DNA of 64,000 bases from Chitinophagaceae bacterium UBA1953. GTDB taxonomy: Bacteria; Bacteroidota; Bacteroidia; Chitinophagales; Chitinophagaceae. The position numbers were made by a program, and so were the translations under genes. The stretch lies in NCBI GenBank assembly GCA_002336115.1, contig DDEN01000017.1, forward strand, positions 161,406 through 225,405. The letters are read 5' to 3'. Positions 25,544 through 34,200 of the stretch are shown here, piece by piece. Position 1 is the first letter of the stretch. Every line of letters begins with the position of its first letter. Under the pieces are notes generated by a model. The model was not told where the DNA came from. It ran no database searches and was given only the letters and a program-made list of their open reading frames with translations.

Positions 25544-25825
25544 TCAACCTCCCCCTCCCCCCTTAAACCGCTGTAACATTTCCTCCACATATACTTCCGG
25601 GTAATAAAATTTAGCCCTGATTTTTATGTACCGAAGTGTACCGCTGTTGCGCCAGTTACGCAGGGTTTTACCCACAATTTTAAACATGAGCAAAATATCC
25701 TGGTTATCATAAATCTTACCACTGAGCAACTGTTCTTCACGGTTCTTTTCTTCGTTTGGTTTGGTAAATTTCTTTTTAGCGCTCTTTTTTGCAAGGCGCT
25801 TTGGCTGGTGTTTGTTTTCTTCCAT
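25544..25825 (-). CDS. Helix-turn-helix DNA-binding protein (HTH_17-like)
   Basis: 93 residues. A Lys-rich N-terminal tail (residues 1-35) leads to a compact helix-turn-helix, NQDILLMFKIVGKTLRNWRNSG, and a wing TLRYIKIRAKFYYPEVYVEEMLQRF. This is the MerR-like/excisionase-like layout of the small HTH proteins frequent on Bacteroidota mobile elements. The chain ends in a glycine run. No integrase or mobilisation gene is next to it. It could bind the nearby repeats or control the divergent DUF6266 gene (inference). Confidence 0.75.
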   Translation of the reverse strand: MEENKHQPKRLAKKSAKKKFTKPNEEKNREEQLLSGKIYDNQDILLMFKIVGKTLRNWRNSGTLRYIKIRAKFYYPEVYVEEMLQRFKGGGGG

Positions 25826-26426
25826 GCAAGTAATAAGGTGTAATGGTGTGATATTTGGCTTGGCTGTTTAAAAATAACACATATTACGAGTAAAACAAAT
25901 ACTACAAAGCGGGTATTTTTTGTACCGATGGCCGATGAGCGTTGACCGTTAGCCGTAAGCCGGGAGTCGTTGAGCGTTGATGGATGACTGTTGGCCGCCG
26001 GGCAATCTGCATTCAGCATTTTGCTTTAAGTTTTCAGCATTCTGCCTTCAGCATTGTGCCTTTTGCCTCTTGCCTTACTCCTGTTTCATCAATATCATTA
26101 CGCTGTGTTCTTCGTGTTTTCTTCGCTCTTTCTTCGCTCGGGAGCGAACGTGACATAGAGAAGAAGCGAAGCGGAGGGGAAGAAAGAGCGAAGAAATGCC
26201 CTTGTGGATGACTGATTTTCCGGGCTGTATTTTCCATGTTTTTTTTATAAGCAAAAAAGGCATCGGCAGGAATAGCCCGGTCAAAAAGGGAATAAGAGGG
26301 AAACAACTGCAACAGTTATACGAAAACGTTTTGCTGTACAGTTTCTATATACAACCGCTTTTGCTGACTTTACTAGTGACTCAGTTGAAAAGCACTTTTC
26401 GTTTAACAACTAAAACACTTTTTTTT
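25826..26426. repeat. 600-base gap with word-like degenerate repeats and a stem-loop
   Basis: 25928-25990 is a run of variations on GCCGATGAGCGTTGACCG (CCGATGAGCG, CCGTTAGCCG, GTCGTTGAGCG). 26000-26085 is a run of variations on TTCAGCATTCTGCC (GCATTCAGCATTTTGC, TTCAGCATTCTGCC, TTCAGCATTGTGCC). A stem with perfect arms TTCTTCGCTCTTTCTT (26119-26134) and its complement (26180-26195) follows. Open frames across this stretch encode only these repeats. No gene seen. Confidence 0.65.
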
Positions 26427-27065
26427 ATGGCAACAATTAACAAGGGCATTCTTGGCCCTTTATCCGGCACAGTAGGCACCGTTATTGGCGGAAGCTGGAA
26501 AGGCATCAGCTACATCCGCAGTCAACCAACCTCCCGCCGTTCCGTTTTTTCGCAGGCACAGCTTGAGCAGCAGGCAAAGTTTTCATCGGTTATTAAATTT
26601 CTTCAGCCCATGACACCGCTGCTGGCTGTAAGCTTCAGGGATTATGCTGTGCAAATGACCGGCTTCAACAATGCCATGCGCTATACGTTGAAGAATGCAG
26701 TTACCGGCACCTACCCTGCTTTTACTATCGACTACAGTATGGCATTGGTAAGCCGTGGCGATTTGCCAAATGCACAAAACCCGCAGGCTGCAAGTACCAC
26801 TATTGGTCATATTAATTTTCAGTGGCAGGATAACAGTGGTGTAGGCCGTGCAATGCCTACCGATAAAAGCATACTGGTGGCTTACTGCCCCAGCCGTAAC
26901 CAGTGCATTTTTACCACCGAGGGGCAAGACCGCAGTACGGGAAGTGATTCATTAACTGTATCGGCATTCTCGGGCCAGCAGGTGGAAACTTATGTTGCTT
27001 TTATTTCGGAAGATGGTAAAAACATTGCAAGCAGTGTGTTTACCGGCACTGTAACGGTAATGTAA
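26427..27065 (+). CDS. DUF6266 family protein
   Basis: 212 residues from ATG 26427. The longer frame from 26196 would translate repeat DNA. The N-terminal block MATINKGILGPLSGTVGTVIGGSWKG followed by YIRSQP is diagnostic for DUF6266. The rest is beta-rich (INFQWQDNSGVG, ILVAYCPSRNQCIF, ETYVAFISEDGKNIASSVFTGTVTV). The family is confined mainly to Bacteroidota and has no known role. There is no signal peptide. It is preceded by a long repeat-rich leader and followed by a weak terminator. Confidence 0.85.
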   Translation: MATINKGILGPLSGTVGTVIGGSWKGISYIRSQPTSRRSVFSQAQLEQQAKFSSVIKFLQPMTPLLAVSFRDYAVQMTGFNNAMRYTLKNAVTGTYPAFTIDYSMALVSRGDLPNAQNPQAASTTIGHINFQWQDNSGVGRAMPTDKSILVAYCPSRNQCIFTTEGQDRSTGSDSLTVSAFSGQQVETYVAFISEDGKNIASSVFTGTVTVM

Positions 27066-27116
27066 ACAGAGTATGTTAACTGTGCTTCATTTCGTGAATT
27101 TGTGTTCTGAAAAAAC

Positions 27117-27142
27117 AAGGCCTCTGAGAGGAGGCTTTGTTA
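27117..27142 (+). terminator. Hairpin after the DUF6266 gene
   Basis: Stem AAGGCCTC (27117-27124) with GAGGCTTT (27131-27138), a six-base loop, then a short mixed T-run (TTTGTTAT). Fifty bases past the stop codon. Probably a modest terminator. Confidence 0.5.
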
Positions 27143-27546
27143 TCTGTATAACCAAACTGTGACTGTACGTTGTTGTTGCTACTAAACACTGAGCACTGCT
27201 TGTTAGCTGATAACATTTATACTATATGTAAATGCAGGCCATTGTTGATGTGCCGGATTTTTTATTTAAACGCAATTACAAACTGCGGTTATGTTTAGCT
27301 GATAGTATGATACAGCAAAAAAACAGCAACATAAATAATGCAACAGGGTGAATAACGGCAGCACAACAACCGTTTAACAAATATTATTGCTTTACACTTT
27401 GTATTACATTTTATTCTTATTAAACTTGTACCTGATTATTCATCATTACCATTGTAATGAACAAATAAGTAAGAGAATCAAGTCTGAAAGCCGACAGACA
27501 ACAGTTGGCCAAACGACAAACCTTATCATCCCAAAAAGGCCACAAG
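27143..27546. other. Gap upstream of the PAS kinase, with a repeated word
   Basis: No gene. The ten-base word TTAGCTGATA occurs at 27203-27212 and 27295-27304, and its reverse TATCAGCTA twice near 30681-30710. The region just before the kinase is AT-rich. Confidence 0.35.
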
Positions 27547-28647
27547 ATGAATCCAGCAGCGTTCGTTTTCGCAGGAGATCAGTCATTGCTGATTGAGCAA
27601 CCCAATGTGAAACCTGCGGCATCCACTTCATTAAATGATATACTTTCGCTGGTTGCAAAAAACACGCAGAACTCAGTGGTGATAGCTGACGCATCCCGTA
27701 AGGTGATATGGGTAAACAAAGCATTTACAAAAAACTCCGGGTATAAATTAAAAGAAGTACAAGGCAAAGTTGTGGGCCATCTGTTACAGGGTAAAGGAAC
27801 AAACCCTGCAACGGTGAAGTATATGCGTAAACAAATGAACGAACAGCAGCCTTTTAACTGCGAAATACTGAATTATACAAAAAAAGGTCAAAAGCTTTGG
27901 TTTCGTATTTACGTACAGCCGGTGTTTGATAAAAAAAACCGGTTAATTTATTTTGTGGGAATGGCATCCAACATTACCAGGCAGAAAGAACTGGAGGAAA
28001 TGGTGCTGAAGCAACAGGAAAGTGAACGTATTCATTTACTGCAAACCACCATTGAAGCACAGGAAAAGGAACGCAACACACTTGGTTCTGAATTACATGA
28101 TAACATTAACCAATTGCTGGGGGTTGTGGTACTTTACAACGGAATGATACGAACAGAACCGGGCAACAGGGAACTGGTAATTAAGCAGGCTGAAATATTG
28201 CAGACCTGCATAACGGAGATACGCACACTATCGCACAGTCTTGTTACACCTGCCCTGCAACGTAAGTTTGAAGATGAAATACAGTTACTGGCCAATAATA
28301 CGCTGCCATCACACTACTATAAAGTAAAAACCGGTTTTTCAGGCGATGGAATAAAACAGCTTTCAACGGAAACACAGTTACACTTATTCCGCATACTGCA
28401 GGAGCAGTTGAATAATATTAATAAACATGCTGCGGGTAATGAAGTAACCATTGTATTTAAAACCGTTCACGATCACCTGCTGCTTTCCATAGAAGACAAT
28501 GGCATTGGTGCCGACAGTTCAAAAGCATCGCATGGTATTGGCCTCATGAATATTGCCAACCGTGCTAAAATTATTAATGCAGAGCTGAGCATTAAAACAT
28601 CGCCAGGTAAAGGATTTAAGCTGCTTGTAAAAGTGCCGCTGCAATAA
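27547..28647 (+). CDS. PAS-domain sensor histidine kinase (NarL-type)
   Basis: 366 residues, soluble. A PAS domain (about 25-160) includes SVVIADASRKVIWVNKAFTKNSGY, a LOV-like stretch (GHLLQGKGTNPATVKYM) and the PAC ending VGMASNITRQKELEEM. A coiled linker (QQESERIHLLQTTIEAQEKERNTLG) leads to the HisKA_3 helix SELHDNINQLLG (phospho-His) and HATPase with EQLNNINKHA (N box), IEDNGIGAD and SHGIGLMNIANRA. The cysteine that forms the flavin adduct in LOV photoreceptors is not present, so this is not a photoactive LOV domain. The kinase is an orphan here: no LuxR-type regulator adjoins it. ATG 27547 preferred to the TTG at 27505. Confidence 0.9.
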   Translation: MNPAAFVFAGDQSLLIEQPNVKPAASTSLNDILSLVAKNTQNSVVIADASRKVIWVNKAFTKNSGYKLKEVQGKVVGHLLQGKGTNPATVKYMRKQMNEQQPFNCEILNYTKKGQKLWFRIYVQPVFDKKNRLIYFVGMASNITRQKELEEMVLKQQESERIHLLQTTIEAQEKERNTLGSELHDNINQLLGVVVLYNGMIRTEPGNRELVIKQAEILQTCITEIRTLSHSLVTPALQRKFEDEIQLLANNTLPSHYYKVKTGFSGDGIKQLSTETQLHLFRILQEQLNNINKHAAGNEVTIVFKTVHDHLLLSIEDNGIGADSSKASHGIGLMNIANRAKIINAELSIKTSPGKGFKLLVKVPLQ

Positions 28648-28741
28648 CCAAAAGCAAATAGCCGGTAGCCAATAGTTATTCCTGCCCTTTTGATTTTTCA
28701 TTTTAGGCTCTTCGTGTTTCAGGCTCAACAGGTTCAGAAAA

Positions 28742-28772
28742 CAAAGGGCATGTATTATACATACCCTCCTGT
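28742..28772. terminator. Hairpin between convergent genes
   Basis: GGGCATGTA / TACATACCC with a small loop and one mismatch, set in AACAAA..TTGTTT surroundings, between the kinase and the T9SS cargo gene. Possible bidirectional terminator; T-runs are weak. Confidence 0.4.
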
Positions 28773-28795
28773 TGTTTACTTCCTTAACCTAAAAG

Positions 28796-29692
28796 CTATT
28801 TTTTAATCATCTTCTGTACACTGCCATTATCATCTTTCAGGAAATAAATTCCTGCAGAAAGTGATGATAAATCAATGGTAAAGCTGCTGTTTGGTACTAT
28901 AATAGTTTTTAGTGTACGGCCATCACTATCTGTTATTTGTAAAACAGTACCTTGTTTTGCACCACTAACCGATACAATATTTTTTACAGGATTAGGGAAC
29001 AACTGAAGTTTATTTATTGTTACGCCAAGTTTGAGAACAGATGAATAGGATTGTACCCCGTCAACATCAGTTTGTTTAATGCGGTAAAATGCAGTTGTGT
29101 GTAAAGTTTCCTCATCTGTATAACGATAATTGTTCAGCCCGTCGCCGCTGCTTATAACAAGCGCTACCGGTTTAAACTGTTTTGCATCTGTGCTTTTTTC
29201 AATCGTATATCCGTTAACATTATATTCCTGCACCTGCCAGTTAAGTTCAGCCCGTTGCTGTTTGTTGATGGAAGCATTTACTGCAACCCATTTAACGGGA
29301 AGAGCAGACCCCAGGGTTGAAGTGGTGCTTTGCACACAGGCACCACCTCCTCCACAATTAGCAGCGCTGGTGCCGAAAGAGATTGTAAACTGCATGGAGG
29401 CTGCATTGGTACATGTAAAATTAGCTGTTGTACCCGAAACTGTACCGCTGGCCGGTAATGCAGTACAGCTAACTACGTTAGCGCCGCTGCATACAACAGT
29501 AATCTGGTAAGACTTCAGATTATTATTCCAGCCACTGATAATGTATGAAATGTTGTAAACACCTGTGCCATTTCCATTATCCGAAACCTTGTGCAATGCA
29601 CTGAGCACACTTGCACATTGTGCGTGTACCGATTGCGATAAGAAAACAGAAAGCGCCATAAGAACAAAAATCCTGAACATAATTCTCTTCAT
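28796..29692 (-). CDS. Secreted protein with T9SS type A sorting domain
   Basis: 298 residues: a signal peptide (MALSVFLSQSVHAQ), a beta-rich N-terminal domain with paired Cys (CASVLSALHKV, CSGANVVSCTALP, CGGGGACVQS), a fibronectin-like second domain (NKQQRAELNWQVQEYNVNGYTIEKSTDAKQF), and a C-terminal Por_Sec sorting domain from about residue 228 (LQLFPNPVKNIVSV, LKTIIVP, SAGIYFLK, MIKK end). The sorting domain directs export through the type IX secretion system to the cell surface. The function of the N-terminal domain is unknown. Confidence 0.9.
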   Translation of the reverse strand: MKRIMFRIFVLMALSVFLSQSVHAQCASVLSALHKVSDNGNGTGVYNISYIISGWNNNLKSYQITVVCSGANVVSCTALPASGTVSGTTANFTCTNAASMQFTISFGTSAANCGGGGACVQSTTSTLGSALPVKWVAVNASINKQQRAELNWQVQEYNVNGYTIEKSTDAKQFKPVALVISSGDGLNNYRYTDEETLHTTAFYRIKQTDVDGVQSYSSVLKLGVTINKLQLFPNPVKNIVSVSGAKQGTVLQITDSDGRTLKTIIVPNSSFTIDLSSLSAGIYFLKDDNGSVQKMIKK

Positions 29693-30041
29693 CAGTTATT
29701 AATTTGATTAAAAAATGAACAGGTACAGGATTAAATAAATACAAGGCTGCGGGCTTAAATGGTGTTTACAGAAAAGACTTAAACTGAATAAACATGGTTG
29801 CAATAGAAGAAAAAAATGGCTGGTTATTATAACAACTGCATATTCCGTTTCCATTCTAAAAGTAAGAATATTTGTATGCCGTACTCCCAGTTTGTTTTTC
29901 CACATATCCACATTTTGCAAAAGGATATTTGTTTTTTCCCGGCGAATTTTAAATACAAATGCTGCATTTGATGCAGCTAATAAACGAAAAGTATATTATC
30001 AACGGAATTGTACATTTCAAAAGTTGTATCTTTAAGGTGTT
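29693..30041. other. Divergent intergenic region (about 350 bases)
   Basis: Promoter region of the T9SS cargo and the PH-like membrane protein. It contains a small perfect hairpin GCTGCA-TTTGA-TGCAGC (29961-29977) and, before the plus-strand gene, TTGTATCTTTAAGG, close to the TAnnTTTG consensus. Nothing else recognised. Confidence 0.4.
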
Positions 30042-30641
30042 ATGGCATTGTATAAAGTTCCTATTTTCTTTGAGCCATTTGAGAAGCAGAAAAGAGCCGC
30101 AAGGCTGCTGCATTTGCTCGCCGGTTTTTTAATGATTGCGAATGCCTGGGGCGATTTTAAGCAACCAACTCCCAATTTATTTTTTGTGGTACTGCAGATA
30201 GCGGCTGCACTGATTACATTACTGTTTGCTTTTGCCTTTAAAAAAAAGTATGGCAACAGTACATTCATGAATGCGTTGTTCCGTTTGGGTGAGGCGGCTG
30301 TGCTGTTTTATGCAGCATGGTATTTTAACCAGATGAACCTGGGTATGATGAGTATGCTTCAGGTGGTTGGAGCAGTTGGGCTGCTGCTGCTGTTTGTTAC
30401 CGAACGCAAAATCTTTACACCCTGCTTTGTACGTATTGATGAAAAGGGAATTTATCTACCTAATAATTTCAGTGAAAAAATTATTGAGTGGAAGGATATT
30501 GATAATATGCTCATTAAAAATGATTTTATTTCAATTAATACGGTGCAGAACCGTTTTATCCAGTACGAAACAGGTGCAGTACTAAGCGAATTGCAGATGG
30601 ACGAAATGAATGCTTATTGCCGGGAAAAATTTGTTAAGTAA
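30042..30641 (+). CDS. PH-like (bPH) domain membrane protein, paralogue 1
   Basis: 199 residues. Four hydrophobic segments (about 20-35, 45-65, 80-100, 105-122) precede a cytoplasmic C-terminal domain of about 75 residues (FVRIDEKGIYLPN..EKIIEWKDIDNMLIKNDFISINTVQNRFIQYE) with the strand order of a bacterial PH domain. It is clearly related to the protein at 41273-41866: shared LHLLAG..., ERKI, KGIYLPN-F...I.W..I and C..K end. Function unknown. Confidence 0.75.
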   Translation: MALYKVPIFFEPFEKQKRAARLLHLLAGFLMIANAWGDFKQPTPNLFFVVLQIAAALITLLFAFAFKKKYGNSTFMNALFRLGEAAVLFYAAWYFNQMNLGMMSMLQVVGAVGLLLLFVTERKIFTPCFVRIDEKGIYLPNNFSEKIIEWKDIDNMLIKNDFISINTVQNRFIQYETGAVLSELQMDEMNAYCREKFVK

Positions 30642-30649
30642 CTGCTTGC

Positions 30650-30712
30650 TTTAACCTGTTACTAGCTAATTGCCAATGACTATCAGCTATCTGCGAACAC
30701 CTATCAGCTAAA
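30650..30712. repeat. Word-like degenerate repeat
   Basis: TACTAGCTAATTGCCAATGACTATCAGCTATCTGCGAACACCTATCAGCTA (read in parts) repeats CTATCAGCTA twice with intervening variants. Same style as the runs at 25928-26085 and 44908-45022. Confidence 0.5.
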
Positions 30713-30717
30713 AAACG

Positions 30718-30725
30718 TATATTTG
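30718..30725 (+). promoter_or_regulatory. TAnnTTTG box at the start of the small exported gene
   Basis: TATATTTG overlaps the TTG at 30723 and stands seven bases before the TTG at 30732. It makes 30732 the better start and predicts an essentially leaderless transcript. Confidence 0.45.
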
Positions 30726-30731
30726 ACTCCA

Positions 30732-31112
30732 TTGAGAAAAGCTGCTGCAATATTATTCCTTGGCATTTACCTGTTTTCTTCAACTGAATTACGACAGTTG
30801 GTGAAGTTTCCTTTGCTTATCCAGCATTACCTCGAACACAAGGCGCTTAACAGGAATATCACGTTTGCATCTTTTATCACCATGCACTACGAAAGTAACA
30901 TTGTTGATAATGATTATGCAAAAGACCAGCAGCTTCCATTTAAATCGCATCACGATTGCCAGGTAATTACACTTGGGCTTTTTGTACCCGCTGTAACCTG
31001 TGCTTCAGTAACAAAGCCTGTTACTGACCTGAATGATAAACACATCATCTCAAACGATGAGTTTATTAATTCTGTTTTCCTTTCTTCTGTGTGGCAGCCT
31101 CCCAAGGCTTAA
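30732..31112 (+). CDS. Small exported protein upstream of the metal pump, paralogue 1
   Basis: About 126 residues with one hydrophobic N-terminal segment (AAAILFLGIYLFS) and no lipobox. Conserved words with the protein at 36889-37272: [IV]YL..[ST]TE..QL...P.L..HY, F..HY and K.[DN].QLPF[KR]..H. The His-rich conserved positions (HY, HYLEH, HH) and location on both sides of an RND metal pump suggest a metal-sensing or metal-binding accessory. No named domain recognised. The start is uncertain: there is no ATG, and TTG 30723 lies inside a promoter box. Confidence 0.7.
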   Translation: MRKAAAILFLGIYLFSSTELRQLVKFPLLIQHYLEHKALNRNITFASFITMHYESNIVDNDYAKDQQLPFKSHHDCQVITLGLFVPAVTCASVTKPVTDLNDKHIISNDEFINSVFLSSVWQPPKA

Positions 31113-31215
31113 ATTTTTCTGAACTGAATTTTCAGCAATGGCATAAGAAGCCCTGCTGATTGTTGTGCAATTGCTATGCACAATTTATCTATTCATTGAT
31201 AAACAGATTATTATT

Positions 31216-34200
31216 ATGCTGAATGCAATTATCCGCTTTTCAGTACGGAACAAACTGATTATCGGACTATTTATTATAGCCCTTATAGGTTATGGCAGTT
31301 ACCAGTTTACCAAACTGCCCATTGATGCTGTGCCTGATATTACCAATAACCAGGTACAGGTTATTACTGTTGCCCCATCACTTGGCGCAACCGATATTGA
31401 AAGGCTGATTACATTTCCAATTGAACTCGCAAATAACAATATCCAGGGACTTCATGAAATAAGAAGCTTCTCCCGTTTTGGTTTATCGCTCGTAACCATT
31501 GTGTTTGATGATGATGTTGATATTTACTGGGCACGCCAGCAGGTGGCAGAGCGCATTCAACAGGTAAAAGACGAAATACCCCAAGGTATAGGCAGTATAT
31601 CATTAGGCCCTGTTACAACAGGGTTAGGCGAAATTTATCAATACACCGTACGTGCAAAAGAAGGTTACCAGGATAAATTTTCAGCTATGGAACTGCGTAC
31701 CATCCAGGACTGGACAGTACGCCGCCAGTTGCTGGGTGTAAAAGGAGTTGCTGATGTAAGCAGCTTCGGAGGCCGGTTGAAACAATATGAAATAGCCATC
31801 AACCCAAATAAACTCAAATCCTATGGCATTACTATGAGTGATGTGTTTGATGCACTGGAAAAAAACAACCAGAATACAGGTGGTGCTTATATTGAAAAAG
31901 GACCTACCGTTTTATACATCCGCAGTGAAGGTTTGGTGGGAAGTATTGATGACATCAATTCCATTCTCATCAAAAACAGTTCGGGCGGAGGTAAGTTATT
32001 AATAAGAGATGTGGCCGATGTGCGTTTCGGCAGCGCCACACGTTATGGGGCTATGTGCTTTAACGATGAAGGTGAAGTGGCAGGTGCTGTGGTAATGATG
32101 CTGAAAGGTGCCAATAGCAGTGAGGTAATTAAAAATGTAAAAGAACGGGTAGCACAGATACAGAAAACATTACCCGAAGGTGTGATCATTGAACCTTTTC
32201 TTGACCGCACCAAAATGGTGAACAATGCGATCAACACTGTAAAGAACAACCTGATTGAAGGTGCATTGATAGTATTGTTTGTGTTGATTCTCTTCCTTGG
32301 CAACCTGCGTTCAGGTTTTATTGTGGCATCGGTTATTCCGCTGGCCATGATGTTTGCAGTCATTATGATGAACCGCTTTGGGGTGATTGGTAACCTCATG
32401 AGTTTGGGAGCTCTCGACTTTGGGTTGATTGTAGATGGTGCGGTGTTTATAGTGGAAGCGGTATTGCACCAGCTTACACACAGTAAACACTTTGCCAATG
32501 TAAACAAGCTCAACCAGCAGCAGATGGATGAGGAAGTGATTAATGCTTCCAGCAAAATGTCGAGAAGTGTGGTGTTTGGGCAAATCATTATTCTTATTGT
32601 ATATCTCCCCACATTTACACTGCAGGGTATTGAAGGAAAAATGTTTATTCCCATGGCGCAGACCATTGCGTTTGCATTGCTGGGTGCATTCCTTCTTTCA
32701 CTTACTTATGTACCAATGATGAGTGCATTGCTGATGAAGAAAACCATTTCGCACAAGAAAACATTCTCTGATAAGATGATGGATTACCTCGATCGTTCTT
32801 ACCAGAGAAATCTCACCAAATCATTAAACTTCCCCAAGGTTACCATTACTGTAGCTGTTACCATGTTTGTGATTTCATTGTTTGTATTAACCAAACTTGG
32901 TGGTGAGTTTATTCCTGCACTGGAGGAAGGCGATTTTGCAGTTGATACAAGGGTGCTCACCGGCAGTAATTTAAAAACTACAATCGAAAGCACACAGAAG
33001 GCTGCTCATATTCTTAAAACAAGATTTCCTGAAGTAAAGCAGGTGGTAACCAAAATAGGCAGTGGTGAAATTCCTACCGATCCAATGCCAATGGAAGCTG
33101 CAGATATGATGGTGATCTTAAAAGATAAAAAGGAATGGACGAGTGCTAAAACGTTTCCTGAGCTGGCAGAAAAGATGAGTGCTGCCGTTAGTGAAGTACC
33201 GGGTATTACAGCGAGTTTCCAGTATCCTGTACAAATGCGTTTTAATGAACTGATGACAGGTGCCAAGCAGGATGTAGTGTGTAAAATATTCGGGGAGAAT
33301 ATGGATACACTTGCACACTATGCCGAACAGTTAGGAAATATATCATCATCCGTTGCAGGTACCAAAGAGTTGTATGTAGAACCTGTTGCAGGTATGCCAC
33401 AGATCATCATCAACTATAACCGTGCAGCTATTGCACAGTATGGTTTAAACATCAGCGATATTAATAAAGTGGTGAATACAGGTCTTGCAGGACAAACCAC
33501 CGGTTTTGTATATGAAGGTGAAAAGCGGTTTGATATGGTGGTACGCCTTGATGGTGAACAACGGAAGAATATTGAAGATGTACGGAACCTACTCATCCCT
33601 ACTCCATCGGGTTCGCAGGTACCGTTGTATCAACTGGCAAGTGTGGATATTAAAGAAGGGCCTAACCAGGTACAGCGTGAAGATGCAAAGCGAAGAATCA
33701 TTGTTGGCTTTAATGTAAAAGGCAGAGATGTGCAATCGGTTGTTACAGAACTCCAGGAAAAAGTAACAGAGAAAATGAAACTGCCCACAGGTTATTATGT
33801 TACCTATGGCGGTTCGTTTGAAAACTTAAATGCAGCCAAAGCAAGATTAAGTATTGCTGTACCGGTGGCATTGCTGCTCATCTTTATCTTACTCTTCTTC
33901 TCCTTCAATTCCATTAAACAGGGCTTGCTGATTTATACGGCTATTCCATTATCAGCAACGGGTGGCATTTTTGCATTGGCATTAAGAGGTATGCCGTTCA
34001 GTATTTCAGCAGGTGTTGGTTTTATTGCCTTGTTTGGTGTGGCGGTATTAAACGGTATTGTATTGATTGCAGAGTTTAACCGCTTAAAAGCTGAAGGCTG
34101 GACAGACCCGAGAAGAATTGTAGTGATGGGTACCAAGATCAGGTTACGTCCTGTTGCAATGACGGCCTTTGTTGCATCGCTGGGTATTTTACCAATGGCT

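Noticed and set aside
26034..26312. Open frames over the repeat runs before DUF6266
   Set aside because: They encode only degenerate repeats and the stem-loop.
25544..27065. HTH plus DUF6266 as a mobile element or toxin-antitoxin unit
   Set aside because: Only two unlinked, divergent genes without recombinase, relaxase or toxin motif.
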